From Chrysopilus asiliformis (lineage: Eukaryota > Arthropoda > Insecta > Diptera > Rhagionidae): a stretch of 64,000 nt of DNA. The notes under the pieces were generated by a model. It was not told where the DNA came from and searched no databases. It was given only the letters and a program-made list of their open reading frames with translations. Positions within the stretch are counted from its first letter, which is position 1, and the number at the start of each line of letters is the position of its first letter. The stretch covers positions 106,797,933 to 106,861,932 of the forward strand of contig OZ035960.1 of assembly GCA_964034945.1 (NCBI GenBank), given 5' to 3'. Positions 13,110-23,482 of this stretch are shown here, in pieces. Position numbers and translations under genes: made by a program.

Positions 13110-13929
13110 ATTCCATAATAGGCCCCCAGTTCTGAAAAGGTTAACCAGGATTTTGGGAAACCCAACTTAGTGCTCGATGGCCACAATTGTGGCCAGATAT
13201 AGAATTCGCTTATAATTCGCATGTCAAAAGTTTTAACTCGAAAAATGCCCAAACAGAGAAAAAAAATTATGCCTTGGCGCATATGTTAAAAAAATGTTGT
13301 AATCATGGTAAATATGAGCTGTCTAGTCGATCGAAATCTTACGGAACAGTTGAGCAACTATTGATACAATGTTCAGGTCATCCTGTCAATCAATGCGTTC
13401 GCATTCAACAAATAAATGTGGAAATTTTAAACTTCTTGGTAATATCTATCGCAATTTAAAATTCAATTACTTCAATTACAAAAAAAAAAATGGATCCACA
13501 TCACATATGAAATTCAATTCCCTTGAAATTCAGTTACGCATAAACTTTCATAATATTTTGAAATAAATAACCAACGAACCGGTGAAGCATCCAATAGTCA
13601 ACCGTCATAGAACTGCAGTGAAGACGATTTATGAACTTCAAAGCTGACAGGCCGTGTAATTTCCCTTGAAAATACTTTTCACAATTTTCAATTCGATTTG
13701 TAGTTTTCTTTTTAAATCACAAAAAGTAATCTTATTTCGATATGCACTTTTTTGTTGATGGCTTGGAAAAAGTCATGTATTTGTTCAGCACACGACATGT
13801 TTTCTTAAGTACTTTATAGTAAAGTGCATGTTCTTTCTTTTTTTAATTTTCTTTTTTTTAAGTTTTTAAATTTCTTAAAAAAATTTCGACCTGGCAGTTC
13901 CGCCTAAAAAGTATTTCCGAGCAATCTCG

Positions 13930-14640
13930 AGTTGATTGGAGTCATGTTACAAATATCTCTTTCTGTCTGTCAGTGCACAAGATTTCTCAAAAACTACTTG
14001 GGCTAGAAAATTTTGCAAAGATGTTTGGGATGCAACGATCATAGCAACTTTTAGTCGAAATCCGCTAACCGGAAGTAACCAAAATGGCGGCTTTTTAAAA
14101 ATCACAATTTGGTTTTTCGCAAGTCATTCCGAAACTACCCATTTTTTGATAGGAGGCAGCAAAATCTTCCACACATTTGTCTTTTCCAGCAACTCGATAT
14201 ATCTAGGTATACCGTTATTTTGAAAAATTCGATTTTTTTCGATTAGTCGTATCTCGAAAACTAACAGTTTTTTGGTGATTTAATGCATAGATGAATTAAA
14301 ATATTTCCCACAATTTTGCCTTTTACATCTATTTGTTTCCTACATTTTACCTTTATCGAGATATTTTCATTAAAAAGTAAAAAATTGAATTTTTTGCAAA
14401 TCACTTTCGAAAATTTTCGAACCGTCAACGGTTTTTCGATGGCCACCTTTAATGGAAACCAAATCATTAAGGGTATTCACTCATTGATGCATTTGGTTGT
14501 GCATTGGATGTATATTTACTCGGGCTAGAAAATTTTTTTTATACAAAATCGGTTTCAACTCTGGCTTCCGATTTGCACAACTTGAAAGCTTGTCTACGTT
14601 TTATATTTCTCGAAGAGGAGAAAGATTTTGAGGTTAGAAA
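13930..14640 (+). repeat. dispersed repeat sharing the CGGAAGTAACCAAAATGGCGG block
   Basis: The words GGGCTAGAAAATTTTGCAAA, 'AATCCGCTAACCGGAAGTAACCAAAATGGCGGCTTTTTAAAAA', 'TTCCGAAACTA(A/C)CCATTTT' and 'ATCTCGAAAACTAA' recur in order at about 50,470-50,780, inside another transposon. The two regions are therefore copies of one family. Confidence 0.6.
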
Positions 14641-14683
14641 ATGTAAAAAAAATGCTTTTTCAAATGCTTTACGAGGTGTTCAC

Positions 14684-15151
14684 TAGGGATGTCAAAAAAG
14701 AACCGGTTAAACTGGTTACCCGGTGTTTTTGCTTCGGTTAACTGGTTTTTTTCGGTGTTTTTTTGCACGGTTATACCCGGTGTTTTTTTTTAAAGCCAAA
14801 AACCGTTTACAAAAACCGATCATTCTTTTTTGTATGGAAAAATAATTTTCAACCAATTTTCGTGCAACTGGTTTGTTAGAAACACTTCTTTTGAGCCACT
14901 CTAGACCAAATACAATATTATATTGTGCCATTTATGGTCTCTTAATAGATTATATGGCATTTCATGTCTTTTGTTTGTATTATAGTGTATTTGTTGTGTC
15001 TAAGATCTAACCTACCCAATTTGAACAAAACGGGTTTTCGGTGTTTTAATAACCGGTTTTTTGGACCCGGTTAAACCGGCCCGGTTTAAACCGAAGTCTT
15101 AAAAACCGGTTTAACCGAAAACCGGTTTTTTTCAAAATTTTGACATCCCTA
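14684..15151. mobile_element. hAT-like miniature element made of CCGGTT motifs
   Basis: The ends TAGGGATGTCAAAA and TTTTGACATCCCTA are exact inverted repeats. The host octamer GTGTTCAC is duplicated on both sides (14676-14683 and 15152-15159), the 8-bp target duplication typical of hAT transposons. The 468-bp body has no transposase. Both subterminal halves are dense in AACCGG/CCGGTT words, arranged as overlapping palindromes. Confidence 0.85.
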
Positions 15152-15885
15152 GTGTTCACGCTTTCTTGTAAAATGCACTTTTATCCAAGCCACATTTATA
15201 CCAATACACAAAAGAGTGAATATCCTTATTGTGTTAACACAATGAAAGAATCCATTTTAATTTAACAAGTCTTCCGAATTTCTTTTGTAAAACACAATAT
15301 AAAGTTCTCACCATATTTTTTAATCACAATGGATAATAAAAGTCAATTTTATATCGATTAAAATACATTTAACAGACCGCCTCAATCTATTATTACAGCT
15401 GGTACATTTATCCATTTAGTAGATACAAATTAACTAAACTAGATCTATTATAATAAAACAGACCTGAATTAATTCATTTGCACGTTTAACAACCTGTCCA
15501 TGTGTTTCGTTTATTGTTAAACATTGCTTGTCAAGCCTGTATTTAAAAGTGTTATGTACTGACAATAAAATTGAATATGGAAATTTTCAAGTACTTTTTG
15601 TCAGTTTTTAAATGATTTTTCTTAAAATCAACATAAATTTTTTTATAGGCGACATCTTTAAAAAAAACTTTTTTTTTTGGATAAAGTTTAATTAAAGTAA
15701 TTAAAATTTCTTCTTGTTAGAAAACCACCTAGTTACATTAACGCACTAGCACTCAGACATTTTCAGCATTGAAATTTTAATCAAGTAATTTTACTGTTCG
15801 TACGCTGAGAGAAAAATATTCCAATTCGGAAATAATTTGTGAGAACAATTTGATGAGAAAAACTTGTATCCAATCTAGAGACAAT

Positions 15886-16539
15886 GGGCGCATCCAACTA
15901 CCAGAGCGGCTCTGAAGCGAAGCTCAGCTGTCATAAAAATGCTCAGCTGAGCAGCATTTTGTGTCCTGAATGCACCGCTCATTTATATATGAGCTGTCAT
16001 TGAAAGAAATTATTGTTCAAGATGGACCGCGATGTAATTATCTCCGTAATGTTAGAAATTTGTGCCTCTGATACGATAAATCTGGAAGCTATTTCACTTT
16101 TGGTTGAAGAGTGTAATACTTCAGTTGAAGTCAACCCAATCCGGAATGCGGCACCCGAAAGAAACCGGGATTATTTTGAGGTGACTATGCCGAAGTACAC
16201 TCCCGAACTATTTCGCCAACATTTTCCGCAACGCCGACTATTTCCATTCCCGTTTGCTCAGCAAGAACTTCCATGAGGCTTCCCGTATTATAAATAACAT
16301 AAATAACTATAAATATTATAAATAACACCATTTATGTATTTCCGTCGTCGTTTTTAGACATGAATTGAGGTTCTGTAATTCTTCATTTGACATTTGCTCA
16401 GCTACTGAGCGGAGTTCTTTTACGCTCAGAAAAAATGTGAGCTGCTCAGTTGAGCCGCTCTGTAGCGATTGCGTTCAGTAACTGAGCACCTTTTTCGCTC
16501 TAGAGAGATGCTGAGCCGCTCTGATAGTTGGATGCTCCC
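15886..16539. mobile_element. PIF/Harbinger-like inverted-repeat element, 654 bp
   Basis: The left end GGGCGCATCCAACTACCAGA is the inverted partner of the right end; read inward, the right end is GGGAGCATCCAACTATCAGA, continuing GCGGCTC on both sides. The 3-bp direct repeat AAT flanks both ends (15883-15885 and 16540-16542), fitting the 3-bp duplications of PIF/Harbinger. It carries an ORF that looks like the start of a Harbinger nuclease (16022-16276). Confidence 0.75.
16022..16276 (+). pseudogene. HARBI1-like transposase, N-terminal fragment
   Basis: 85 codons from ATG (MDRDVIISVMLEICASD) to TGA, inside the inverted-repeat element at 15886-16539. RNRDYFEVTMPKYTPELFRQ and the following HFPQRR resemble the block upstream of the DDE_4 nuclease domain of HARBI1-type proteins, where Y.E.....Y....FR.HFR. 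is typical. The catalytic domain is absent; the sequence stops soon after this block. It is probably a deletion derivative. The family assignment is from recall of the motif, not a search. Confidence 0.55.
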
Positions 16540-16899
16540 AATGTAAAGATAAACGATGAGTTTCCAATAAACTGTCTTTTTTTATTTTATAATGTCTAAC
16601 CGAATATTGAAAATGTAAGGAGATGGGGTTTGAGTGAGAAAGGGTGAATTTTTGTACACTAAACCATTCCTTTTATTATTTCCAACCAATGAGCGAAAGC
16701 GGGATCAAAATCGGTTCAGAGGTTCAAAAGATACAAGGAGAGGGAATTTAAAGGGAGAGGGGGACGGTGAATTTTTGGGATTCTGCTGGATATAAAGGAG
16801 ACAATCGCGATTACGATTGAAGCATCCTTTCTAGTAATTTCGTAATTGATTAGTATGACAAAAAATCCAAAATGAAAAGTATAATCACATTAGCCTAAC

Positions 16900-17290
16900 C
16901 TTCCTTATCCTTACAGACTTCTTAATGTCAGAATTGGATTCGCCGATTCGAAAACCCCCAGATGAGTAGTTTCCCGAAAAATTTGACGAAAAGAATAATC
17001 ACGTTATCCTTACAAGACCTTCCGTTATCCTTACGATGCCAGAATCGGATTCAGCGACCCTAAAAACTCCCAGATGAGATTTTTTCCGGAAAATTTGAGG
17101 AAATGGATAATCACGTAATCCTTGCAGGACCTTCCCTTTTTCTTACAAGGACAAAGTATTGAAAATATTGTATTGTCATCGGACTTACGTATGTGAGCAA
17201 AATTCCAAGTCAATCGTATGAGTGGAAATGGGTCAAAATTAGATTGCCAAATTTGAATTTGACAGACAGACAGACAAACACGAAAGCAAG
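16900..17290 (-). repeat. roughly 125-bp monomer repeat with terminal (GACA)n
   Basis: Two monomers with 'CAGAAT(C/T)GGATTC(G/A)(C/G)CGA', 'CCCAGATGAG', 'GGATAATCACG(T/A)(T/A)ATCCTT(A/G)CA' and 'AGGACCTTCC', ending in TTGACAGACAGACAGACAAA. These are the reverse complement of the monomers at 2640-2960. Confidence 0.6.
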
Positions 17291-17354
17291 CTAAATAAAA
17301 GGTTTTTTAAAAAAAACTTTTCACTTTCAATGGAATAATAATAATAAAAAAAAC

Positions 17355-17852
17355 TTGATAAACAAAGACTACTTCTGCCACTTTCATCTCATATGCAAGT
17401 TTTTCAAATTGCTATTAATTCTCATGACAATTTTTAATGTAAATTTGAATATCAAAATGCGCGACCGAAAACATAATAAATTTCTAGCATACCAACACCT
17501 GTTCATAAATTCCCCATTTCAACTGTACGATGAGATATCAAAATTGAAAAAAAAAGTTGAAAAGCCACAATCCGCCAAACAGCATAAATTTATGGAAAGG
17601 GAAAATAGCAACACCGAATCTAACGACAAGTTTGTAATAAAGAGAAAAGAGTTTTCTACTATCATCACGACGCGATACGATGGATGCTCAGGTGAGGCTC
17701 GCACTCAGACTCCATCAACAGCCTTGGAGGTCTGCTGCTTCATCTCCAGATCGCAGGTGAATTTATCTTGGCTTTTTTTGGCATTTTCCCTGGCATTTAT
17801 TCAAATTTTAACAACGTGTGTTAACATCTCAGTACAGGGCCGAATAGGGTGA
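17355..17852 (+). CDS. unassigned 165-codon ORF, possibly a lineage-specific exon
   Basis: The longest open frame in the window. An internal ATG at 17457 (MRDRKHNKFL) starts a more hydrophilic, ordinary-looking protein (YDEISKLKKKVEKPQSAKQH, then RENSNTESNDKFVIKRKEFS). Just after ISRSQ the DNA reads CGCAG|GTGAAT at about 17756, a possible splice donor. Beyond it the frame becomes a hydrophobic stretch (WLFLAFSLAFIQILTTCVNI), as expected for intron read-through. No family recognised. It may equally be a chance ORF in AT-rich DNA. Confidence 0.25.
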   Translation: MINKDYFCHFHLICKFFKLLLILMTIFNVNLNIKMRDRKHNKFLAYQHLFINSPFQLYDEISKLKKKVEKPQSAKQHKFMERENSNTESNDKFVIKRKEFSTIITTRYDGCSGEARTQTPSTALEVCCFISRSQVNLSWLFLAFSLAFIQILTTCVNISVQGRIG

Positions 17853-19239
17853 GATGACATGTTTTTGACTTCCTACCCCCATCCGACCCGTTATCCACGA
17901 ACTTACAAAATTCTTTGGGTTCCGCTATGTGCGTCAGGCCTACGGATGTGGATTTTAAATACCTTGAGTCAAGAAACCAATTTTTGCATACACGACCGAA
18001 CAGCAAACAGCATCGATATCTATGCTAAGCACGTGTCCCTCTTATGTAATCTAAACAGCGTAGAAAAAAAAAACTTTTATGATAAATAAATAAATTTTAA
18101 AGGCACTGGGTCACTCTTCAGCCCGAGGGGTAATGTGACTACGACGCGCTGATCATCTTTTGCCACTGTCGCCGCCGGATACCTTCAGATGCTGCGTTAT
18201 GTGTTGAAATATAGTGTTTGGGAAAGCCTGACCCAATGCGGCGATGCCTAACCCACCTACCTGTTCCTGTTATCTACCTGCCTGATCATTTGCTACCTGT
18301 GCTGGTAACATAACAACATAACCTACCCCACCGACCGCGACATTCCTGTAAATCTCCTCCAGCCGACCTCGTCAACATCGGCCTCGTTAAATCGTCGCAA
18401 ACGAAGATTTCCTCTGGAGATTTTAAACTTAAAATTGTGCATGGCTCATGTTTTCGTCTTGAAAATTATAAGATTTGCTTCAATGGATATACCTCTCAGC
18501 CACCCCCGCACATAACCTCACATAATTTTATATCATATGCTCTGCCGTGCATTTGAAAATTGATTACGTCAAATGTTTATATTGCTAAAAACTAATGGCA
18601 AACATTTCGCTTAAATTTTTCTATTCATTGCAAAATGGCACTGGTGGTAGCAACAAAATGCTATTACTTGCAGTTTCATGGGAAAAACGAGTTTTCTTCC
18701 AATATCACAAGTGAAATCTTCCATTGTACCAGTAGGCGATGTATCCCATTAGATGACCGACAGCAAGGTAATTTTTTATCACATGTCGTCGTTTTTAAAA
18801 TTCATACTCTAAAAAATCGGTAAGCCGTTTTTAATAAAATTGCGAAAAATTAATTAAGCTTTGCTAGAAAAATTTAGGAGTGCTGATTTGTCAGTCTTTG
18901 TCGGGATGAGGCCTAAAAACCGCCTCTGTGATGGTCTAAATTTAGATAAAACCACTCCAAATGTTCAGGAGATGCCAGGGAATGAAGTTGCAGAGAATAT
19001 AAAAATATATTGTGAAAGAAATTTGTATAATTTTTTAAGAAATGACTTTCTTTACAACTTTTGAGAGAATAGCATTTTCCTTACGTAGGGTGACCATTTT
19101 CTTTCTATCAATCCAGGACAAGACGAGCGGAGGCCAAACGAAAGAACAAAATTTTATAGAAAATAAAGCTTTAATATTCCATTAAAAATTGCAACGGACA
19201 TTGTAAAAATACCAATAAACCCAAAAGCGCCGCAGTCGA
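17853..19239. other. no supported gene; GC-richer patch 18,110-18,420
   Basis: The patch contains CACCTACCTGTTCCTGTTAT, CTACCTGCCTGATCATTTGC and CCTCCTCCAGCC-like sequence and looks transcribed or element-derived, but no protein could be read in it. The rest is AT-rich. Confidence 0.35.
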
Positions 19240-19565
19240 AATCTTTTGAAATACATCTTTTGAGACATTTGTAGAAAATCGTGGAAAAAATGGAAACCTT
19301 ATCCTTACATGACCTTCCATTGCGAATTTTGACACAACATTAGATTCGTGATTAAATGCCTTTAAAACCTCTACTGCCAATTTTCCTAAAAAAGGGATAA
19401 AAAGGAAGTTTCCGTTATATATAATCGGACCACTCCTTCCTCCCTCTCTTATACTAATGGAAAAGATTTTTGGGGTCATCTCGAAAACGGTTCATTTTTA
19501 CCATCGGGTTCCATGGAACGATAACAGCTTTCGAATGCAAAAAACCGCGTCAAAATCGGATAAGG
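19240..19565 (-). repeat. degenerate copy of the monomer repeat
   Basis: Contains CTTATCCTTACATGACCTTC, AGATTCGTGATTAAATGCCT and CGCGTCAAAATCGGATAAG, the landmark words of the 4680 and 34640 repeats. It abuts the inverted-repeat element at about 19566. Confidence 0.45.
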
Positions 19566-19815
19566 GATCGTTTACACCTGACACTTTATTCCGCGAATTT
19601 TGTTCTGCAACACTTAATTGACGTTTCAAAACCTTTTCCATTACGATATAAAATTCTGAAATTTATTCTAGAAAAACGCAAGTACCAGAGTTTTTTCATA
19701 CAAAATCGCGGAAAAAAATTGAAAATTTGATAGCTTTTGCTCCAATAGATGAATAAAATTCGAGTAGAAATTCAAGAAAAAATTGCAAATGTAAACGGGA
19801 ACTGAGCCCAATATC
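19566..19815. repeat. GTTTACA-ended repeat family copy
   Basis: Starts GGGATCGTTTACACCTGACA, continues CTTTATTCCGCGAATTTTGT and TCATACAAAATCGCGG, and ends AATTGCAAATGTAAACGGGA. The two ends are weak inverted repeats around TTTACA. No coding content. Confidence 0.5.
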
Positions 19816-19829
19816 CCGGGGGCGTGCGG

Positions 19830-21940
19830 GGTTCCGTTATGATCCGTAAGAAACATAAAAACATTCGGTTATTAAAAAAAATTTAATTCGTGCATAAAAA
19901 GTGTTTCATTTTTACAATCTTTGTATAGTTTCATAAAACTTAATTTGTTTCCCATAGCCCATAACTGGTAGATTCACCTTATCATAATCTAATGTTGATT
20001 TTCTTGTTTGTTTCATGATGGCTAAGCTTGCCCGAGATTTTGCATCGTTTGCCATAAAACAGTTCCGCTTAGGCCTAATAAATTTCTTAGTTACATCATA
20101 ATTTCAACGTCATGACTTCCATAAATTCAATCTTTTCAATTTCTATTTTCAAACAACAACAATGTCGAACTATTATAGAGGATAATTAAAAATAGGTAAA
20201 AATGAAATGGATGTAAAACCGTAATGTACAATAAATTAGGGAAATGAATTTCAAATTTCGGTTTGAATTTCTGTTGCATTTTTATAAAGGGAAATTTAAA
20301 ATTATATTTGGATTATTATTTCTTTTGGTTGAAGTTTACAAAATCTTTAAATATGTATGCATTTTATATTCTGAAACTTTTCCATAAATACAAAAGTTTT
20401 TTTTAAAGTTATGTTAATCGATAAACTTTTCGCGATTATTCAAATAAAATAAAAAATAACGGAAAATAAACAGTACAACAGGACATGGAAAGTGGAACTT
20501 TTATAACACAATCGGCGGTGTTTATGTAAGGCCGTTTTGAACTTCTTTTTTTTTCAATAAAATTTTTGAAAAAACTTTTAATTTTGAGTGTAAAATCTAA
20601 GAAACTTTTCACTCTAGCTCTAAACTCTCCCCGGATGTAGACGAATCACAATATCGGCTGCCGAGAATACGGCAAAATCGACATATTTTGTGGAAAAGGG
20701 TAAATTCTGGCAAATTTCGTGGTAAAAACTGCATCGAGCGTCTGTCAACACTGTTTGGTAACGGAGAGGGAAAAATATCATAGAGGTTAAAGAATTCAAA
20801 AATATTTTTAAATATTAATTTTTTTTAGTTATTTACTAATGAGACATTCTATGAAATGTGTATTTTTTATAATTTCTTGTAATATTTTAGGGACTGCTAA
20901 TAAAATACGTCACACAATTTAATAAGGGGCGAGATTTTGCGGTAGTGTGACGGAAAGATTCTCACTAGAAAGTGGTAATTTCTGTTGAATATTGGTTCAT
21001 TGAAATTGGATTTTTATCTTCAAAACCACCAATTGGCTTATAATTTAAAGATAACGGACAATTAACGTCATGCAACAAAAATCCTTTACGAGAAGTTAGC
21101 CTTGAATTGATTTGTCCAATTTTTGTTATATTTCAGGTAGTTTAAAAAAATCAAAATCATAATTGCAACTTTAAACTCATAATCTCTTCTCCTCCCAATT
21201 AAAGACTTTTAGATAAATATTTTCATGTAACCGCTTTATTCGATTATTATTTTCAAATTTGGGTTTTGCGCACATGCTGCGGTATTGCCGAGCTTTTTTT
21301 TAACTTTTACCGATAAAATTTAGTTCAATGGATAAAAGCTTTCAAGCTTTTAAATTGGTGGCGCAAAGAAATTTAAAAATTGTGTGCTAAAGAACACAAA
21401 AAAAGTTTTTTTTTTAAATATGAGTATTTGTTTGTGCTTATCAGAAGAATGCGATAATCCATTAATTTTAAATAATATATAAAAGTCTCTTGTGTGACAG
21501 CAAATGATTTTATTACACTAAATTTTGGTCATTGTGGACTTCTGACTCTAACTTGGAGGTTTTTATTAGCTTATAACAATAAAAATATTAAAAATGTGCA
21601 TAATCTGCACACATTTGTTGCATTTAATTCTTACTTCAACATTGCTTCAAAAAACCACTAGTTTTGGAGAAATTAGAAAATTTCAATTTTTTAAAAGAAA
21701 TACGTTAAAATATTTTCCAAATTGTAAAACAGAAGATTGTCTGTGATTTTAATTTAAATTACACCTTCAAAATTTACTTCGGGACAGAATTCAATACATT
21801 TTTATTACATAATATATTGTAAAGAAAATTTCATTATTATTAAATTTTACAATACCACCTTTATCCTTTTTATGAGCCGTTTCGCACTAGAGTGACTATA
21901 TTAAACTAGCCTGTGGCCATTGAAAAACTGTTTTCGAAAT
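19830..21940. other. no supported gene
   Basis: AT-rich intergenic sequence with long T and A runs. A single end of the TACGTCAC family lies near 20,900. No open frame of note. Confidence 0.45.
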
Positions 21941-21949
21941 AAGACGGTT

Positions 21950-22165
21950 CGAAATTCTTCGACACTAAATTTGTGATGTACCACCGTTTACACTACGACC
22001 CAAAATTCAGAAATTTATTTCTGAAAGACTTCCGAACTCGAATTTTTTCATATAAAACCACCAATTTTTTCATATAAATTTAAATTTTGACAATTTATTC
22101 TGAAAATTCCCGGAAAATGGTGAAGATATTCAAGAAAAAATCGCAAGTGTGAACGGGGCCTCAAC
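21950..22165. repeat. GTTTACA-ended repeat family copy
   Basis: Has 'CACCGTTTACACTACGACCCAAAATTCAGAAATTTATTTCTGAAAGAC' and ends TCGCAAGTGTGAACGGGGCC. It lies directly left of the 22.2-kb element. Confidence 0.45.
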
Positions 22166-22172
22166 CTATACA

Positions 22173-23482
22173 CACGGCAAAAAATCCTGGAGTAATTTTC
22201 AATCCAAAAATTCTATTAGACGAAATTTCAATACAATTTGGATTAGAATTAAATAAATGCGAAATATTGCGTATATTCTAATCTTTTTTTGTATTGGAGT
22301 TCAATTATTTTGTATTACATATTGAATTTTAATACTATATATATTAAATTCAAATCCAATATTATTCTGAAAATATTATTTTATTAATTACAATTAGACT
22401 TAATCCAAGTTGGATTAAAATACATACGCTCATTTGATTAGAAAGCAATACAGTCCGGGCAATTTCAATTCAACATATATTAAAATAAATTTTTCTCAAC
22501 CTTCTTTGAAGTAAGTTTTTTAGTATGCCACGAAATAGTTTTCAACAACGGTAAAGTTTTTTTTCTTTAGTTCAATAGTGTTCGTGGAAATTAATTATTG
22601 TTTCCGAGTGAGTTTTTTAAGGGAGTACACTAAAAATGAAAGCTTGACAGATTGTAGCCGCCGCTGTCTGGTCAGCTTTGGTGTAAAATTTTTTGCGTGA
22701 ATTATCCTTCAAAGCAGAAAAAAATTGTTCTTGCAAAATATGTCGTCACCCTTTTTCCAACGTATGAGTTCGAGGATAGTGCCATTGAAGGTTTTGTGAG
22801 TATTAAATATATATGTAGTTCTTGTCAATATTAGCTCTTAATGCTATGTTTATTTACAACAGGAACTTTTCTTTGACCCAAATAAGAAAACTGGATATAT
22901 CGCAATTAAACTGAAAAATATCAATGCCAGAAGATTTACATTAGAAGGTCCTGAGGCAAAAAAAAAGAAAACCCCTTAATACTGCAGCACTTGAAGATAA
23001 AGAAAATAGTGTATTGTTAGATGAAACTGTCGCTGAGCAAGATAGTTAATTTTGAAAATGTGAATTAGATTAAATAGGTTTAAGTATTATGTTCAATTTC
23101 TTTTTTTACGCAATAAAGAATAAAAATCAAAAATACAAAATAAAATATTTTTTTTGGATTATTCAAATTTGTATCACCAGTAAGTATTGGAATTCAATAT
23201 TACTTATAATTAAATTTTAATACAAACATGATTAACACATGTAATAAAAAGTTGGATTAAATTGTAATAGAAAAGTATTAGAACAATGTAATCAAACAGT
23301 ATTACTTTTTAATCTAATTTCTATTAGAAAAATCAAATCCATTTTTGGATTACAATTCAATATAGAAAAGATTAAAAAAAAAATTCTAATCCAACCAATG
23401 TATTAAAATCCAATCCTGTTTTGGAGTGGACCTATATGTAATCCAAATTTGATTGAAAAGTACTCCAAGATTTTTTACCGTG
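22173..23482. mobile_element. 1.3-kb inverted-repeat element with subterminal TTGGATT repeats
   Basis: The left end CACGGCAAAAAATCCTGGAG and the right end (inward CACGGTAAAAAATCTTGGAG) match over about 33 bp. Inside each end lie 300-400 bp crowded with variants of TTGGATTA, TAATCCAA and TATTGAATTTTAAT, in both orientations. Such subterminal motif arrays are binding sites for the transposase in several DNA-transposon groups. The core carries a spliced coding remnant. No clear target duplication could be read. Confidence 0.7.
22650..23049 (+). pseudogene. two-exon coding remnant inside the 22.2-23.5 kb element
   Basis: Exon A is open to 22795 and reads NYPSKQKKIVLAKYVVTLFP, then TYEFEDSAIEGF. 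A GTGAGT donor follows at 22796. Acceptor TTTACAACAG ends at 22862, and exon B continues in frame ELFFDPNKKTGYIAIKLKNI, then NARRF. It stops at 22977 after a poly-A run; a one-base shift there opens a further stretch (ALEDKENSVLLDETVAEQDS) to TAA at 23047. I do not recognise the family. It is likely an element-encoded DNA-binding or accessory protein, decayed by a homopolymer frameshift. Confidence 0.5.
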
